Under the pieces are notes generated by a model, which was given only the letters and a program-made list of their open reading frames with translations, ran no database searches and was not told the DNA's origin. From NCBI GenBank assembly GCA_964458575.1, contig CAYWMD010000062.1, positions 1-37,000 of the forward strand: 37,000 bases of DNA, written 5' to 3'. Position 1 is the first letter of the stretch. Every line of letters starts with the position of its first letter. This DNA comes from CAYWMD01 sp964458575 (GTDB taxonomy: Bacteria; Verrucomicrobiota; Verrucomicrobiia; Limisphaerales; JADLHS01). Positions 6,678-14,165 of the stretch are shown here, piece after piece. The position numbers and the translations under genes are program-made.

Positions 6678-9263
6678 ATGATGACCATAAAATTATTCCG
6701 GGAACGGCTAATCTCACTCCTGTTCGCAAGTTTGCTGCTAGCGGGGATTGATTCGGTGGCGCAAACCGTGACTGCTTCGTCGCAACTTCCAGGCTGGGAA
6801 GCGACAAAGGTAATTGATGGCGACGCGACTTCGACCTGGTCTTCCTCAGGTCACGGAGCGGCGAATGCGGTGGAGTGGGTGGCGGTGGATTACGGGCAGG
6901 CAACTTTGATGACGGGGGCAAGCATCGCGCCGCGACCGGGTGGCGGGTGTTTTCCGGTGGATTACCAGATTCAATATTCCACCAATGGCACAACCTGGGC
7001 GCTGGTGACGGGCATGAGTCTGGCCAATCAATCCCCACCTTCCGGCACGCTCACGCTCAACTTCAGCAACGCGATCATCGCGCGCGCGTTGCGGCTCTAC
7101 GCAACCACACTCAGCCCGGACAATTTTGGGAATTACTACCTGCAACTCGCCGAATTCAAGGCGGTCGGCGCCGATCTTTGGGCGGCGCCGGCGGAGTTGC
7201 GGACCAAGAAGGTCATCAACGCCGGGCAGTACAGCACGCTGAACCTCTACCAGGAGGATGCCCCGACGCCCAAGTTCCTTGCCGACAATCCGGACTACCC
7301 CGCCAATCACCCTTTCGACGGATTGAGCGTGCCCATCCTGCTGGATCGTCAATGGTTGACCAACCAGGGTTTGCTGGAAGCCGAGTACGCTTTGCAGGAC
7401 CTCGTGATGACCAAGCTGTTGATTCCCTGGTCGCAAGTTTCGTCGGCGGTGGCGGATTTGAAGCGCGTCAATTGGGGTCACTTAACCGACAACTTTCTCT
7501 GGTATCGCGTGAGCGATGCCAGCGCGTCCGGAGATTTTGACACGCGCTACGCGGTGGACCCCAACAGTTCGAACGACTGGTTCATCGTCCGCCAAAACGC
7601 CGCGTTAAGTGCGCGCATCTGTCGCGAAGCCGGGTTGAAAGGCTTCATGATGGACACGGAGCAATACACGAAATACGCAAGCGGTGAGGAGTATCCCTTC
7701 GGCAAAGGCACGGCTGCCACCTGGCGCGAGCGCGGTCAGCAGTGGATCGAGGCGGTTCAATCCGAGTTCCCGGGCATCACGATCATTTTCTTTTTCTCGT
7801 GGGGACCGGAATCCGAGCCGGGCGGTTGGGCCCATTACGAAAACCTGAAGTATTTCATGAACGGTGTTCTGGCGGGCGTGCAATCGCCGGCGCGGTTGAT
7901 TCATGGCTGGGAAAGCACGTTCTGGTGGGGCGGCCAGCGCTACATGGGCGGCGACGTGAACGATCCCAACAGCTACGTCCATTATCCCGGCGACCGGGCC
8001 GCCTACGCCGGCGCACGCAACAATATCAAGAACGTCTGGCGCAATTTGAGCGACAACCCGACGAAATACGATCAATTCGTCGAGGCCGGTATGGCGGCCT
8101 ATGTGGACAGCGATCCTTACAACCTCTGGCCCGGCTGGCCCAGCGGCTATTTGACTGACTGGCCGTGGTCCAATCTGCCCTACACGCTCGCATACAGCGA
8201 CGGCTACGTCTGGGTCTGGGCGGCGCACACTCATTACTCGGCCACCAAATCCGTGCTGAATCCGTTCCTCGCCTCCATCGCCAACCGCACGTTCAACACC
8301 GGCCAGGAACCAGTCTCCAGTTTCACCGAAACGTTCCAGACCGATCCTTTGGGTCGTGGTTGGTATTTCGACTTTGACATGCTGAACATCGGTCGGCGAC
8401 GGGACGGAGGAACTCTTTTCCCGTTCCTTGCCCCCATGAGCCTGGACAGTGTGTCCTACCGTTGGGATGTGACGAATCAAGCCGTGCGGGTTCAGGGCAC
8501 TTGGCGGACCGGGGAGTTCGGCGAAAAAACCGGCGTCACCGGTTGGCAACGGCGACGCTACGTCCGTCCCATCCAACCAGTCCGGCAAACCAACAGCTTC
8601 CACGCCGAGTTCGATTTCAAGGTGGAAAACTTCGGCAGTGATCCGGCCAACCCCATCCTGATCGGTCTGTTCAACAGTGCATCGCTCGTGACCACCCAAG
8701 CCATCCGCCTGCGCATTGACAGCGCGACGCAGGCATCCGTGACCGTCGCCGGGGTGGGCGGGCCGTGGACTTCGAACCTGGCATTGTCAAACGCCCTCAG
8801 CAGCGCCGCCACCTATCGGATTCGATTCAAGCAAAACGGGACCACTCGAGCATTCGAGTCAGTGCTGACCGATCTGGGCAGCGGCAACACCGTCGCGTAT
8901 CTCAGCAACGCCGTGCCTGCCAATGTCGGCGCATTCGCGCTCGACGAAGCCGGCATTGCACAATGGGATGCCGATCCCACCGCGACCGCACCCGCCCAAG
9001 CGCACGAATTTCTGCTCAAGCGTGCCGCGCTGTTTCCCCCGGCGGCGCGGTTAAGTCTGGCTTCGCCGCCATCGCTGGACGGGAATGGTTTCCACTTCGT
9101 CCTTCAAGGTTTTCCGGGGCAGAGTTACACGGTGAAAGCGTCGAGTAATCTGATTGATTGGACCGTGGTGGGAAGTGTCGTGGCCAGCAATGCGCCCGTG
9201 CCATTCGTGGATTCCTCGGCCACGACCAATGCGCGACGGTACTATCGAGCCGTCACGCAGTGA
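6678..9263 (+). CDS. secreted discoidin-domain protein with a putative glycosidase-like barrel
   Basis: 861 residues. A signal peptide (1-29, ending SVAQ) is followed by an F5/8 type C (discoidin/CBM32-like) domain at about 30-165, recognisable from VIDGDATSTWSS, VEWVAVDYG and RALRLYATT. Residues about 170-545 look like an alpha/beta barrel of the kind seen in glycoside hydrolases; acidic residues in KGFMMDTEQY and the following FFFSWGPE strand are candidate active-site positions. I cannot assign a family. Residues about 550-790 are beta-rich and lectin-like. The last 50 residues (SYTVKASSNL to RRYYRAVTQ) match the C-terminal tail shared by other secreted proteins in this window. The start is the first of two tandem ATGs, which leaves a good signal peptide. 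It is probably a polysaccharide-binding and possibly polysaccharide-cleaving exoenzyme. It converges on the PL7 gene to its right, and I see no TTAATAGTTATTAA motif upstream. Confidence 0.75.
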   Translation: MMTIKLFRERLISLLFASLLLAGIDSVAQTVTASSQLPGWEATKVIDGDATSTWSSSGHGAANAVEWVAVDYGQATLMTGASIAPRPGGGCFPVDYQIQYSTNGTTWALVTGMSLANQSPPSGTLTLNFSNAIIARALRLYATTLSPDNFGNYYLQLAEFKAVGADLWAAPAELRTKKVINAGQYSTLNLYQEDAPTPKFLADNPDYPANHPFDGLSVPILLDRQWLTNQGLLEAEYALQDLVMTKLLIPWSQVSSAVADLKRVNWGHLTDNFLWYRVSDASASGDFDTRYAVDPNSSNDWFIVRQNAALSARICREAGLKGFMMDTEQYTKYASGEEYPFGKGTAATWRERGQQWIEAVQSEFPGITIIFFFSWGPESEPGGWAHYENLKYFMNGVLAGVQSPARLIHGWESTFWWGGQRYMGGDVNDPNSYVHYPGDRAAYAGARNNIKNVWRNLSDNPTKYDQFVEAGMAAYVDSDPYNLWPGWPSGYLTDWPWSNLPYTLAYSDGYVWVWAAHTHYSATKSVLNPFLASIANRTFNTGQEPVSSFTETFQTDPLGRGWYFDFDMLNIGRRRDGGTLFPFLAPMSLDSVSYRWDVTNQAVRVQGTWRTGEFGEKTGVTGWQRRRYVRPIQPVRQTNSFHAEFDFKVENFGSDPANPILIGLFNSASLVTTQAIRLRIDSATQASVTVAGVGGPWTSNLALSNALSSAATYRIRFKQNGTTRAFESVLTDLGSGNTVAYLSNAVPANVGAFALDEAGIAQWDADPTATAPAQAHEFLLKRAALFPPAARLSLASPPSLDGNGFHFVLQGFPGQSYTVKASSNLIDWTVVGSVVASNAPVPFVDSSATTNARRYYRAVTQ

Positions 9264-9346
9264 GGATGAAGTCTCCCTTTACAAAATGCGTCCAAGACCG
9301 TGCGGCGGCGAAGTTGCGCTTTCGCCGGTTGCCCCAAACACGTCGC

Positions 9347-11170
9347 TCAAGGATATCGCACGCGGTAAAATCTTTGGGTGGCCGGCAGAGTGTTCGAGTC
9401 CGAAAAACCAAAGGTCCCGTTCGTGGTCGCGGTCAGGTTCGTGAAGTCCAACTCCCAAGGCCCGGAAAGATTCGTCGCGCGATCCACGGTGTAGATCAGG
9501 CCCGGCACCCCTAAAAACGTGGCATGGAAGCTAAACTCATCGACCAAGCTTTGGTTGACCGGAAGGAGCGTGATGGCGTTGGAAGCGACGACCATCACAG
9601 TGACCGCACCGCCGGCTGAAGCGCCGCGCGAGTCGGTGAGGGTGTAATTCCATTGGTCGCTGCCGGTGAAGCCGGGCGCGGGTACATACCAGACAAGTGA
9701 ATTGGTCATCCACACCGTGCCACCGAGTTGACTGGCTGGATTCACGCTCGAAAGTGATACCGTGTCGCCGTCCGGGTCCGTCGCCACCGCAAGCACTTGT
9801 GCAGTTGTCGTCGAGATGACAACGCCCTGGCCGGTGACGGTGGAAACGACGCCGGCGACAGGCGGGCGGTTGACGGTGAGCGAGGCAAAACTGCTGGTGT
9901 TTGATCCTGCCGCGTTGGTCACCAGCACCGAATACTTGCCGGCGTCCGCCAAAGCGACGTTGGTCAGCGTCAAGGTTGCGTTGGTCGCATCCGCGACGGG
10001 TGTATTGGTGTTGAAATACCAGCGATAGCTGAGGGGCGAACTGCCCGTGGCGAGAGCAGTGAAGCTGGCGTTACTGCCGGCCACGATGAGTTGATTGGTC
10101 GGTTGCATCGTGATGTTCGGCGGAAGGAGCACGGTTAAAGCGGCGACCGTGCTGGTAACGCTGCCGAGCGAGTCGGCCACCTTCACGGAGTAGCCGCCGT
10201 CGCTGCTGCTTTGGGCGTTGGTGAGCGTGTAAGCGGCGTTGGTGGCGTTGGCGAGGAGGTTCGTTGCGTTGAAAAGCCACTGGTAGCGCAGCGGGCCATT
10301 GCCGGCGGCGCTGACGCTGAAGGTGGTGTTGCTGCCGACGACCACCGTTCGGCTCGCGGGTTGGTTGGTAATCGAGGGCGCGTGACTGCGGGTCAAGGCA
10401 TAGAAGGCGACGCGCGCGCCTTCATTGGTCGGGCCGGCGTTGTCCTGGCAATAGCTACCCGCCTTGAAGTAGAACTCCTGGTTGGCCCAGTCCGGGTCGG
10501 TCAGGAAAGTGTTGGTGGCCTTGCTCAAACCATTGACCGTCACGGTGGCCAATCCGTTCTCCAGCTTGATGGTATAGACAACGGAGTTGCCCAAACCCAC
10601 GTTTGGAAAGGTGAGTTTGTTGTCGGTGTTGGGCATGCTGTCGCTGGCATAAACCTTCACCAACGCTTCGATGGTCCCGTCGTTGTACTGGAGCTTGACC
10701 AGTGGCCGGGCATCGCCCGTCTTGGTGTGAATCTGGCCGATGATGACCTTCTTGGTACTCGCAACTTCGGTAACCCGGCACGTCGCGTTGAGGAGATGGG
10801 TTCCGTAGCCCCGCCAATTAATTTCGTTTGAAGGCGGACTGATCTGCTCGCGCAATTCAGAACGCGGATAACTTGACCCACTGGTGGTTGCACCGGTCAC
10901 CGGCGCCCAAAAGGTCATCGCGCCATCCGGGCCGGAGTAAAAATAGAGAGCGTTGCTGTAACCGGCGGTCAACAGCGCCGCGCTGATTGAGGCGGAGTCG
11001 CCATCGGTGCCGCCCGAACTGTCCACGGGCAGGCCGAGATAGAAATTGGTGAGATTGAAATTCCCGCCGGGCGGTACATTGGGGTCCAGTGCGTGCGCCG
11101 GGAGACAGCAAACGCCGATCAGTGCGAGTGCTCCGCAGCCGAGCATCCGCGTCAGGTGCTTTTTCGTCAT
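9347..11170 (-). CDS. PL7-family alginate lyase with Ig-like and cadherin-like domains
   Basis: 607 residues, predicted to be a secreted endolyase that cleaves alginate by beta-elimination. I chose the ATG at 11170 rather than the longer frame to 11269 because it begins a clean signal peptide (1-28, ending PAHA) and is preceded by GGAAG. The PL7 catalytic domain spans about 29-262 and has the three hallmark strands: RSELR (103-107), QIH (146-148) and YFKAGSY (234-240). The QIH form is usually linked to guluronate-containing blocks (recalled, not tested). Two Ig-like domains follow (about 266-350 and 355-440), each with TNQPAS/MQPTNQ starts and DAGKYSVLV-type strands. Next come a cadherin-like domain with DPDGD (about 445-535) and the shared C-terminal tail ending TQRFYRVRYP. 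A paralogue lies at 23634-26270. The gene converges on the discoidin-protein gene. Confidence 0.9.
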   Translation of the reverse strand: MTKKHLTRMLGCGALALIGVCCLPAHALDPNVPPGGNFNLTNFYLGLPVDSSGGTDGDSASISAALLTAGYSNALYFYSGPDGAMTFWAPVTGATTSGSSYPRSELREQISPPSNEINWRGYGTHLLNATCRVTEVASTKKVIIGQIHTKTGDARPLVKLQYNDGTIEALVKVYASDSMPNTDNKLTFPNVGLGNSVVYTIKLENGLATVTVNGLSKATNTFLTDPDWANQEFYFKAGSYCQDNAGPTNEGARVAFYALTRSHAPSITNQPASRTVVVGSNTTFSVSAAGNGPLRYQWLFNATNLLANATNAAYTLTNAQSSSDGGYSVKVADSLGSVTSTVAALTVLLPPNITMQPTNQLIVAGSNASFTALATGSSPLSYRWYFNTNTPVADATNATLTLTNVALADAGKYSVLVTNAAGSNTSSFASLTVNRPPVAGVVSTVTGQGVVISTTTAQVLAVATDPDGDTVSLSSVNPASQLGGTVWMTNSLVWYVPAPGFTGSDQWNYTLTDSRGASAGGAVTVMVVASNAITLLPVNQSLVDEFSFHATFLGVPGLIYTVDRATNLSGPWELDFTNLTATTNGTFGFSDSNTLPATQRFYRVRYP

Positions 11171-11314
11171 ACCGATCTTCCGCCGGCAGAATCTATCACG
11201 CAACCAGTACAACGACCAATCGCTCCTTAAAAAAACTCGAAACACCCTCGAAAAATCGACCCGGTTCAAGCGTCAACATGCCTCGATATTCCGGCAAGGA
11301 AGGTTCCCCGCGGG

Positions 11315-12205
11315 TCAACTTTTCAACCGGCGGCGAAACAGCAGACCGGCGGCGCCCAAGGCGAATATGGCAGTGGCTGAGGGTTCGGGAACCGGACCGT
11401 ATTCGATCTTGATGTTCGAGAAATCAATCCCGTTGTCGGCCGCGCCGACCGTGCTGCTGGAGCCAAAGATGCTGCTGTTCACATGGAACGCAAGCGCGCC
11501 GATAGTACCGACGATCCCACTCGAGTCGCTCATGGTCCAAGTGCTCAACAAGCTGGCCCCTTGGTAAAGCGAGCCGCTCAAATCCAAAGTGTCCGCTCCC
11601 GTCCTAGTCAATGAAAACACGCCGGTATAAAACGTGTTTGGTGCAAACGAATAGGCGCTACCGCCGGCGGTGCCGACCTGTGTGTAAGGAGCTGTCGTGC
11701 TAAGGAGCGCACTTGACGTCATATCCGTCCGTTGTCGGAACGTGATATTTGCGCTGCCAGATGTCAAAGGCCCCACATCAAAGTCCGTCTCGTAGCCATT
11801 AAGGTTATTCCACTCGGTACTGGAAGAAGCAGTGACGTCTTGGGCGAAGTTGTGCCCCGTCGTGTCAAAAAGCCCGATCTTGAACTGTGCCCCTCCGCTA
11901 GTGGCGGTAGTGATGGTCGGCGGCGTCTTAAACGTGTAAGTCGCCGTCAGTGTGTAACCCACCCCCAGTACTTGGGGACCAAAAGTCCCATGAATCCCGC
12001 GGCCGGAAGTACCCGAAACCAATCCGAGCGAGCCCACGGAGACTTCAATGGCTGAGCTTGAAGTGGACGTCCACCAGTCCGTATCCAGCGCGTCTGTACC
12101 ATTGTTCCGCCCACCATCGGCCCAACTGTCATCCACGATGAGTGTCGCGGGCGACGTTGCCGGCATCAGCAGAACTGCAAGACACAAGGGAAGGATTCGT
12201 TTCAT
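11315..12205 (-). CDS. PEP-CTERM-anchored protein with a beta-rich domain shared in this locus
   Basis: 296 residues. A signal peptide (about 1-20) is followed by one domain of roughly 240 residues and a 25-residue PEP-CTERM signal: VPEPS, a hydrophobic helix, then RRRLKS. Exosortase would process such a protein at the cell surface; no exosortase gene is in the window. The main domain is clearly homologous to residues about 278-528 of the LamG protein next door, sharing DDSWADG/NDSFADG, SGTSGRGxHGTF, the FAPNTxY strand and NGIxFSNIKIE. It is also more distantly related to part of the PL7 protein at 23634. I chose the ATG at 12205 over that at 12223 because AAAGG is correctly spaced before it and the 12223 ATG runs into the operator. 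Its function is unknown; a carbohydrate-binding surface protein is a reasonable guess. Confidence 0.8.
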   Translation of the reverse strand: MKRILPLCLAVLLMPATSPATLIVDDSWADGGRNNGTDALDTDWWTSTSSSAIEVSVGSLGLVSGTSGRGIHGTFGPQVLGVGYTLTATYTFKTPPTITTATSGGAQFKIGLFDTTGHNFAQDVTASSSTEWNNLNGYETDFDVGPLTSGSANITFRQRTDMTSSALLSTTAPYTQVGTAGGSAYSFAPNTFYTGVFSLTRTGADTLDLSGSLYQGASLLSTWTMSDSSGIVGTIGALAFHVNSSIFGSSSTVGAADNGIDFSNIKIEYGPVPEPSATAIFALGAAGLLFRRRLKS

Positions 12206-12222
12206 ATCGAGCCTTTCATTCA

Positions 12223-12236
12223 TTGATAACTATTAA
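12223..12236. promoter_or_regulatory. AT-rich palindromic operator, site 1 (one mismatch)
   Basis: TTGATAACTATTAA on the plus strand, one mismatch from the perfect palindrome TTAATAACTATTAA. It lies 17 bases upstream of the PEP-CTERM gene start and overlaps that gene's candidate -10 box. It is one of four copies in this locus and is proposed to bind the LacI-type regulator. Confidence 0.65.
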
Positions 12237-12260
12237 ATCAAGAGGTCAGGGTTTGTGCAA
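12232..12260 (-). promoter_or_regulatory. candidate promoter of the PEP-CTERM gene
   Basis: On the minus strand TTGCAC and TTTAAT are separated by 17 bases. TTTAAT forms the first half of operator site 1. Transcription would start about 20 nt before the ATG at 12205, leaving room for its AAAGG ribosome binding site. Confidence 0.4.
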
Positions 12261-14075
12261 GCGATAAAATCGGGCGTCGGCCGATACGGCGTTGGTCACG
12301 ACATAATTGGTCCCGACGATTGATGGCGTCCCGGCGTTGGGCCAGTTCGTCGCCTGAATGGTCGCGGAATTCAAGACGTTGGTGGCTTCCAACACATAAC
12401 TGCTTGGGGTGCTGGCCGGCCAGGAGAGCAGGACGTTGTTGCCGGAATGGGCGATGTTCAGCGTGGGGGTCGGAGTGGAGTAGGTGACGACTTCGATCTT
12501 GATATTCGAGAAGGTGATCCCGTTGTCCACCAATTCACCGGCGGTTGTGGAACTGCCAAACGCGCTGGTGTTCGCCCAAAAACCGATCATGCCGAAGTGA
12601 TTTGCGATTCCACTCGAGTCAGAATCCGTGTAGCTGTCCATCAGGGTGCCGCCCTGGCTCATCGAACCAAAAATATCAACACCGTCAGCTTCCGTTCTGG
12701 TGATGGAAATCACGCCGACATATTCGGTGTTCGGCGCAAACACATAACCCGCGTCCGCACTGCTGCCGAAACTGAACCACTCCGCGGTAGTGCCGAGAAA
12801 ACGACCGCTGGTGTTCACCAAATGTTTCCGGATGCTGATATCCGAGGCGACCGCATCGTTCACATCAAGATCTATCATGTAACCCGGCAGATTGGTGTAG
12901 AGCGGGTTCACTGTCGCCGAGGCCGACGACAGGTCGGCCGCCAAGCCGGCGTCGTTGAAGTCCATCATGGCAATCTTGAACGCGGTGCTGGCGGACCCGG
13001 CGCCGACCGTTGCCGGGGTGGTGAAGGTGAACGTTGCTCTGATTGTGTCACCGATGGCCAGAGTCTGTGGGGCAAAGGTGCCGTGCAGGCCGCGTCCGGA
13101 GGTGCCGGAAATCAATCCGAGTTGATTTGTGTAGGCTTCGACCGAATTGCCGTTGGTCGCACTGGATGACCACCAATCCGCCTGGAGCGGGCCTGTGTTC
13201 GTGCGGCTTCCATCGGCAAAACTGTCGTTTACGATGACATTCGTAACCAGCACACCCGATGGCGGTGCCGGGAGTTTCGTGAATTGATTGCTGATGTCCA
13301 AGGGGGTCAGCTCCCCAGCCCAGATGGCAAATTCATCCACGCGGCCGGAGCCGGGGCTGCGGTAGGCGCCGGTAATGTCGGCTCGCTGTCCAATGTAAAG
13401 GCCGGTGCCGTCGCCTGCGACCGACTCGGGAGAATTGGTTGTCATGCCAGTCGAAAGCGTCCCTCCAACCGGAGCCACGTACCAAATCGCCTTGTTGGGG
13501 ACACGTGCTTCGTCGTAGGTCACCGCGAAATAATACCACGTGCTATACAGCAGGTTGGCTGCTTCCAAAATCGTAGTGGTAGAATCGCCGAAACGGAGCT
13601 TGAGCGCGTTGGGGGACTCAGTGGCGGTGTCGTTCTCAAAGAAAAGCGAAAAGGCGTTATGATTGGTCGTTCCCACGGGCACGGTAGTGGCGTCGAACAG
13701 GCTGCGCTGTCCGCCAATATTCGGGCCGCTAAGCGAGCGAAAGAGGAATGAGATGGTGCCCTTGGCGGTCGAAGTAGTGTTTGACGCGCCACCACCAGCA
13801 AGCAACGGAGAAAGGTAACGCAGATAGGCCGTGCTTTGGTTCGCGAAGAACCAGGCGTTCGACGCATTGCCAAAAACATCAGCGCCATACCCGCCGGCAA
13901 AGCTACTAAGAACGACGCTACCGTTCACCGCGCTTTCGAGTGACCCATCCAGCTTGAAATAATTGGACGGACTCTGCGAGAGGATCGTGGCCTGATAGTT
14001 CGCGAGCGTTTGCGCCGAGGCGCTGGCGGCGAGCAAACCGAGGGTGAGAACGAGTTTGGAGACTGAGACTTTCAT
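12246..14075 (-). CDS. LamG-domain secreted protein with the shared beta-rich domain
   Basis: 609 residues. A signal peptide (1-21, ending ASAQ) is followed by a LamG/concanavalin-type domain at about 25-270 (SNYFKLDGS, KGTISFLFRS, STWYYFAVTYDEA, GRVDEFAIWAGELT). Residues about 278-528 are the same domain that makes up the neighbouring PEP-CTERM protein. The C-terminus (about 535-609) carries the other tail type, SYVLEATNVLN to ARFYRLHKP, rather than PEP-CTERM. The two neighbours thus share a domain but use different C-terminal tails. The gene probably arose by duplication and domain addition. A perfect copy of the operator is 16 bases upstream of the ATG. It is likely a cell-surface polysaccharide-binding protein; no catalytic motif is seen. 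Confidence 0.8.
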   Translation of the reverse strand: MKVSVSKLVLTLGLLAASASAQTLANYQATILSQSPSNYFKLDGSLESAVNGSVVLSSFAGGYGADVFGNASNAWFFANQSTAYLRYLSPLLAGGGASNTTSTAKGTISFLFRSLSGPNIGGQRSLFDATTVPVGTTNHNAFSLFFENDTATESPNALKLRFGDSTTTILEAANLLYSTWYYFAVTYDEARVPNKAIWYVAPVGGTLSTGMTTNSPESVAGDGTGLYIGQRADITGAYRSPGSGRVDEFAIWAGELTPLDISNQFTKLPAPPSGVLVTNVIVNDSFADGSRTNTGPLQADWWSSSATNGNSVEAYTNQLGLISGTSGRGLHGTFAPQTLAIGDTIRATFTFTTPATVGAGSASTAFKIAMMDFNDAGLAADLSSASATVNPLYTNLPGYMIDLDVNDAVASDISIRKHLVNTSGRFLGTTAEWFSFGSSADAGYVFAPNTEYVGVISITRTEADGVDIFGSMSQGGTLMDSYTDSDSSGIANHFGMIGFWANTSAFGSSTTAGELVDNGITFSNIKIEVVTYSTPTPTLNIAHSGNNVLLSWPASTPSSYVLEATNVLNSATIQATNWPNAGTPSIVGTNYVVTNAVSADARFYRLHKP

Positions 14076-14091
14076 ACGAAACTATTTAAGT

Positions 14092-14105
14092 TTAATAGTT
14101 ATTAA
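14092..14105. promoter_or_regulatory. AT-rich palindromic operator, site 2 (perfect)
   Basis: TTAATAGTTATTAA, a perfect inverted repeat (TTAATA, two-base spacer, TATTAA), identical over 14 bases to 19965-19978. It sits 16 bases upstream of the LamG gene and overlaps its candidate -10 box. Confidence 0.75.
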
Positions 14106-14128
14106 CACGCGGACGGAGGTTCTGACAA
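14101..14128 (-). promoter_or_regulatory. candidate promoter of the LamG gene
   Basis: On the minus strand TTGTCA (5 of 6 to the -35 consensus) and GTTAAT (4 of 6 to the -10) are separated by 16 bases. The -10 box merges into operator site 2, so a bound repressor would block polymerase. Confidence 0.4.
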
Positions 14129-14165
14129 GCCTTTTTTCCAATAATGGATAAAAAGTGGTTCATGG

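Noticed and set aside
9302..9325. GGCGAA/TTCGCC hairpin between the convergent genes
   Set aside because: The stem is short and there is no T tract on either strand, so it was not listed as a terminator.
12447..13751. Open frames on the plus strand opposite the LamG gene (240 and 155 residues)
   Set aside because: These are shadows of the LamG reading frame. They have no start signals or domains.
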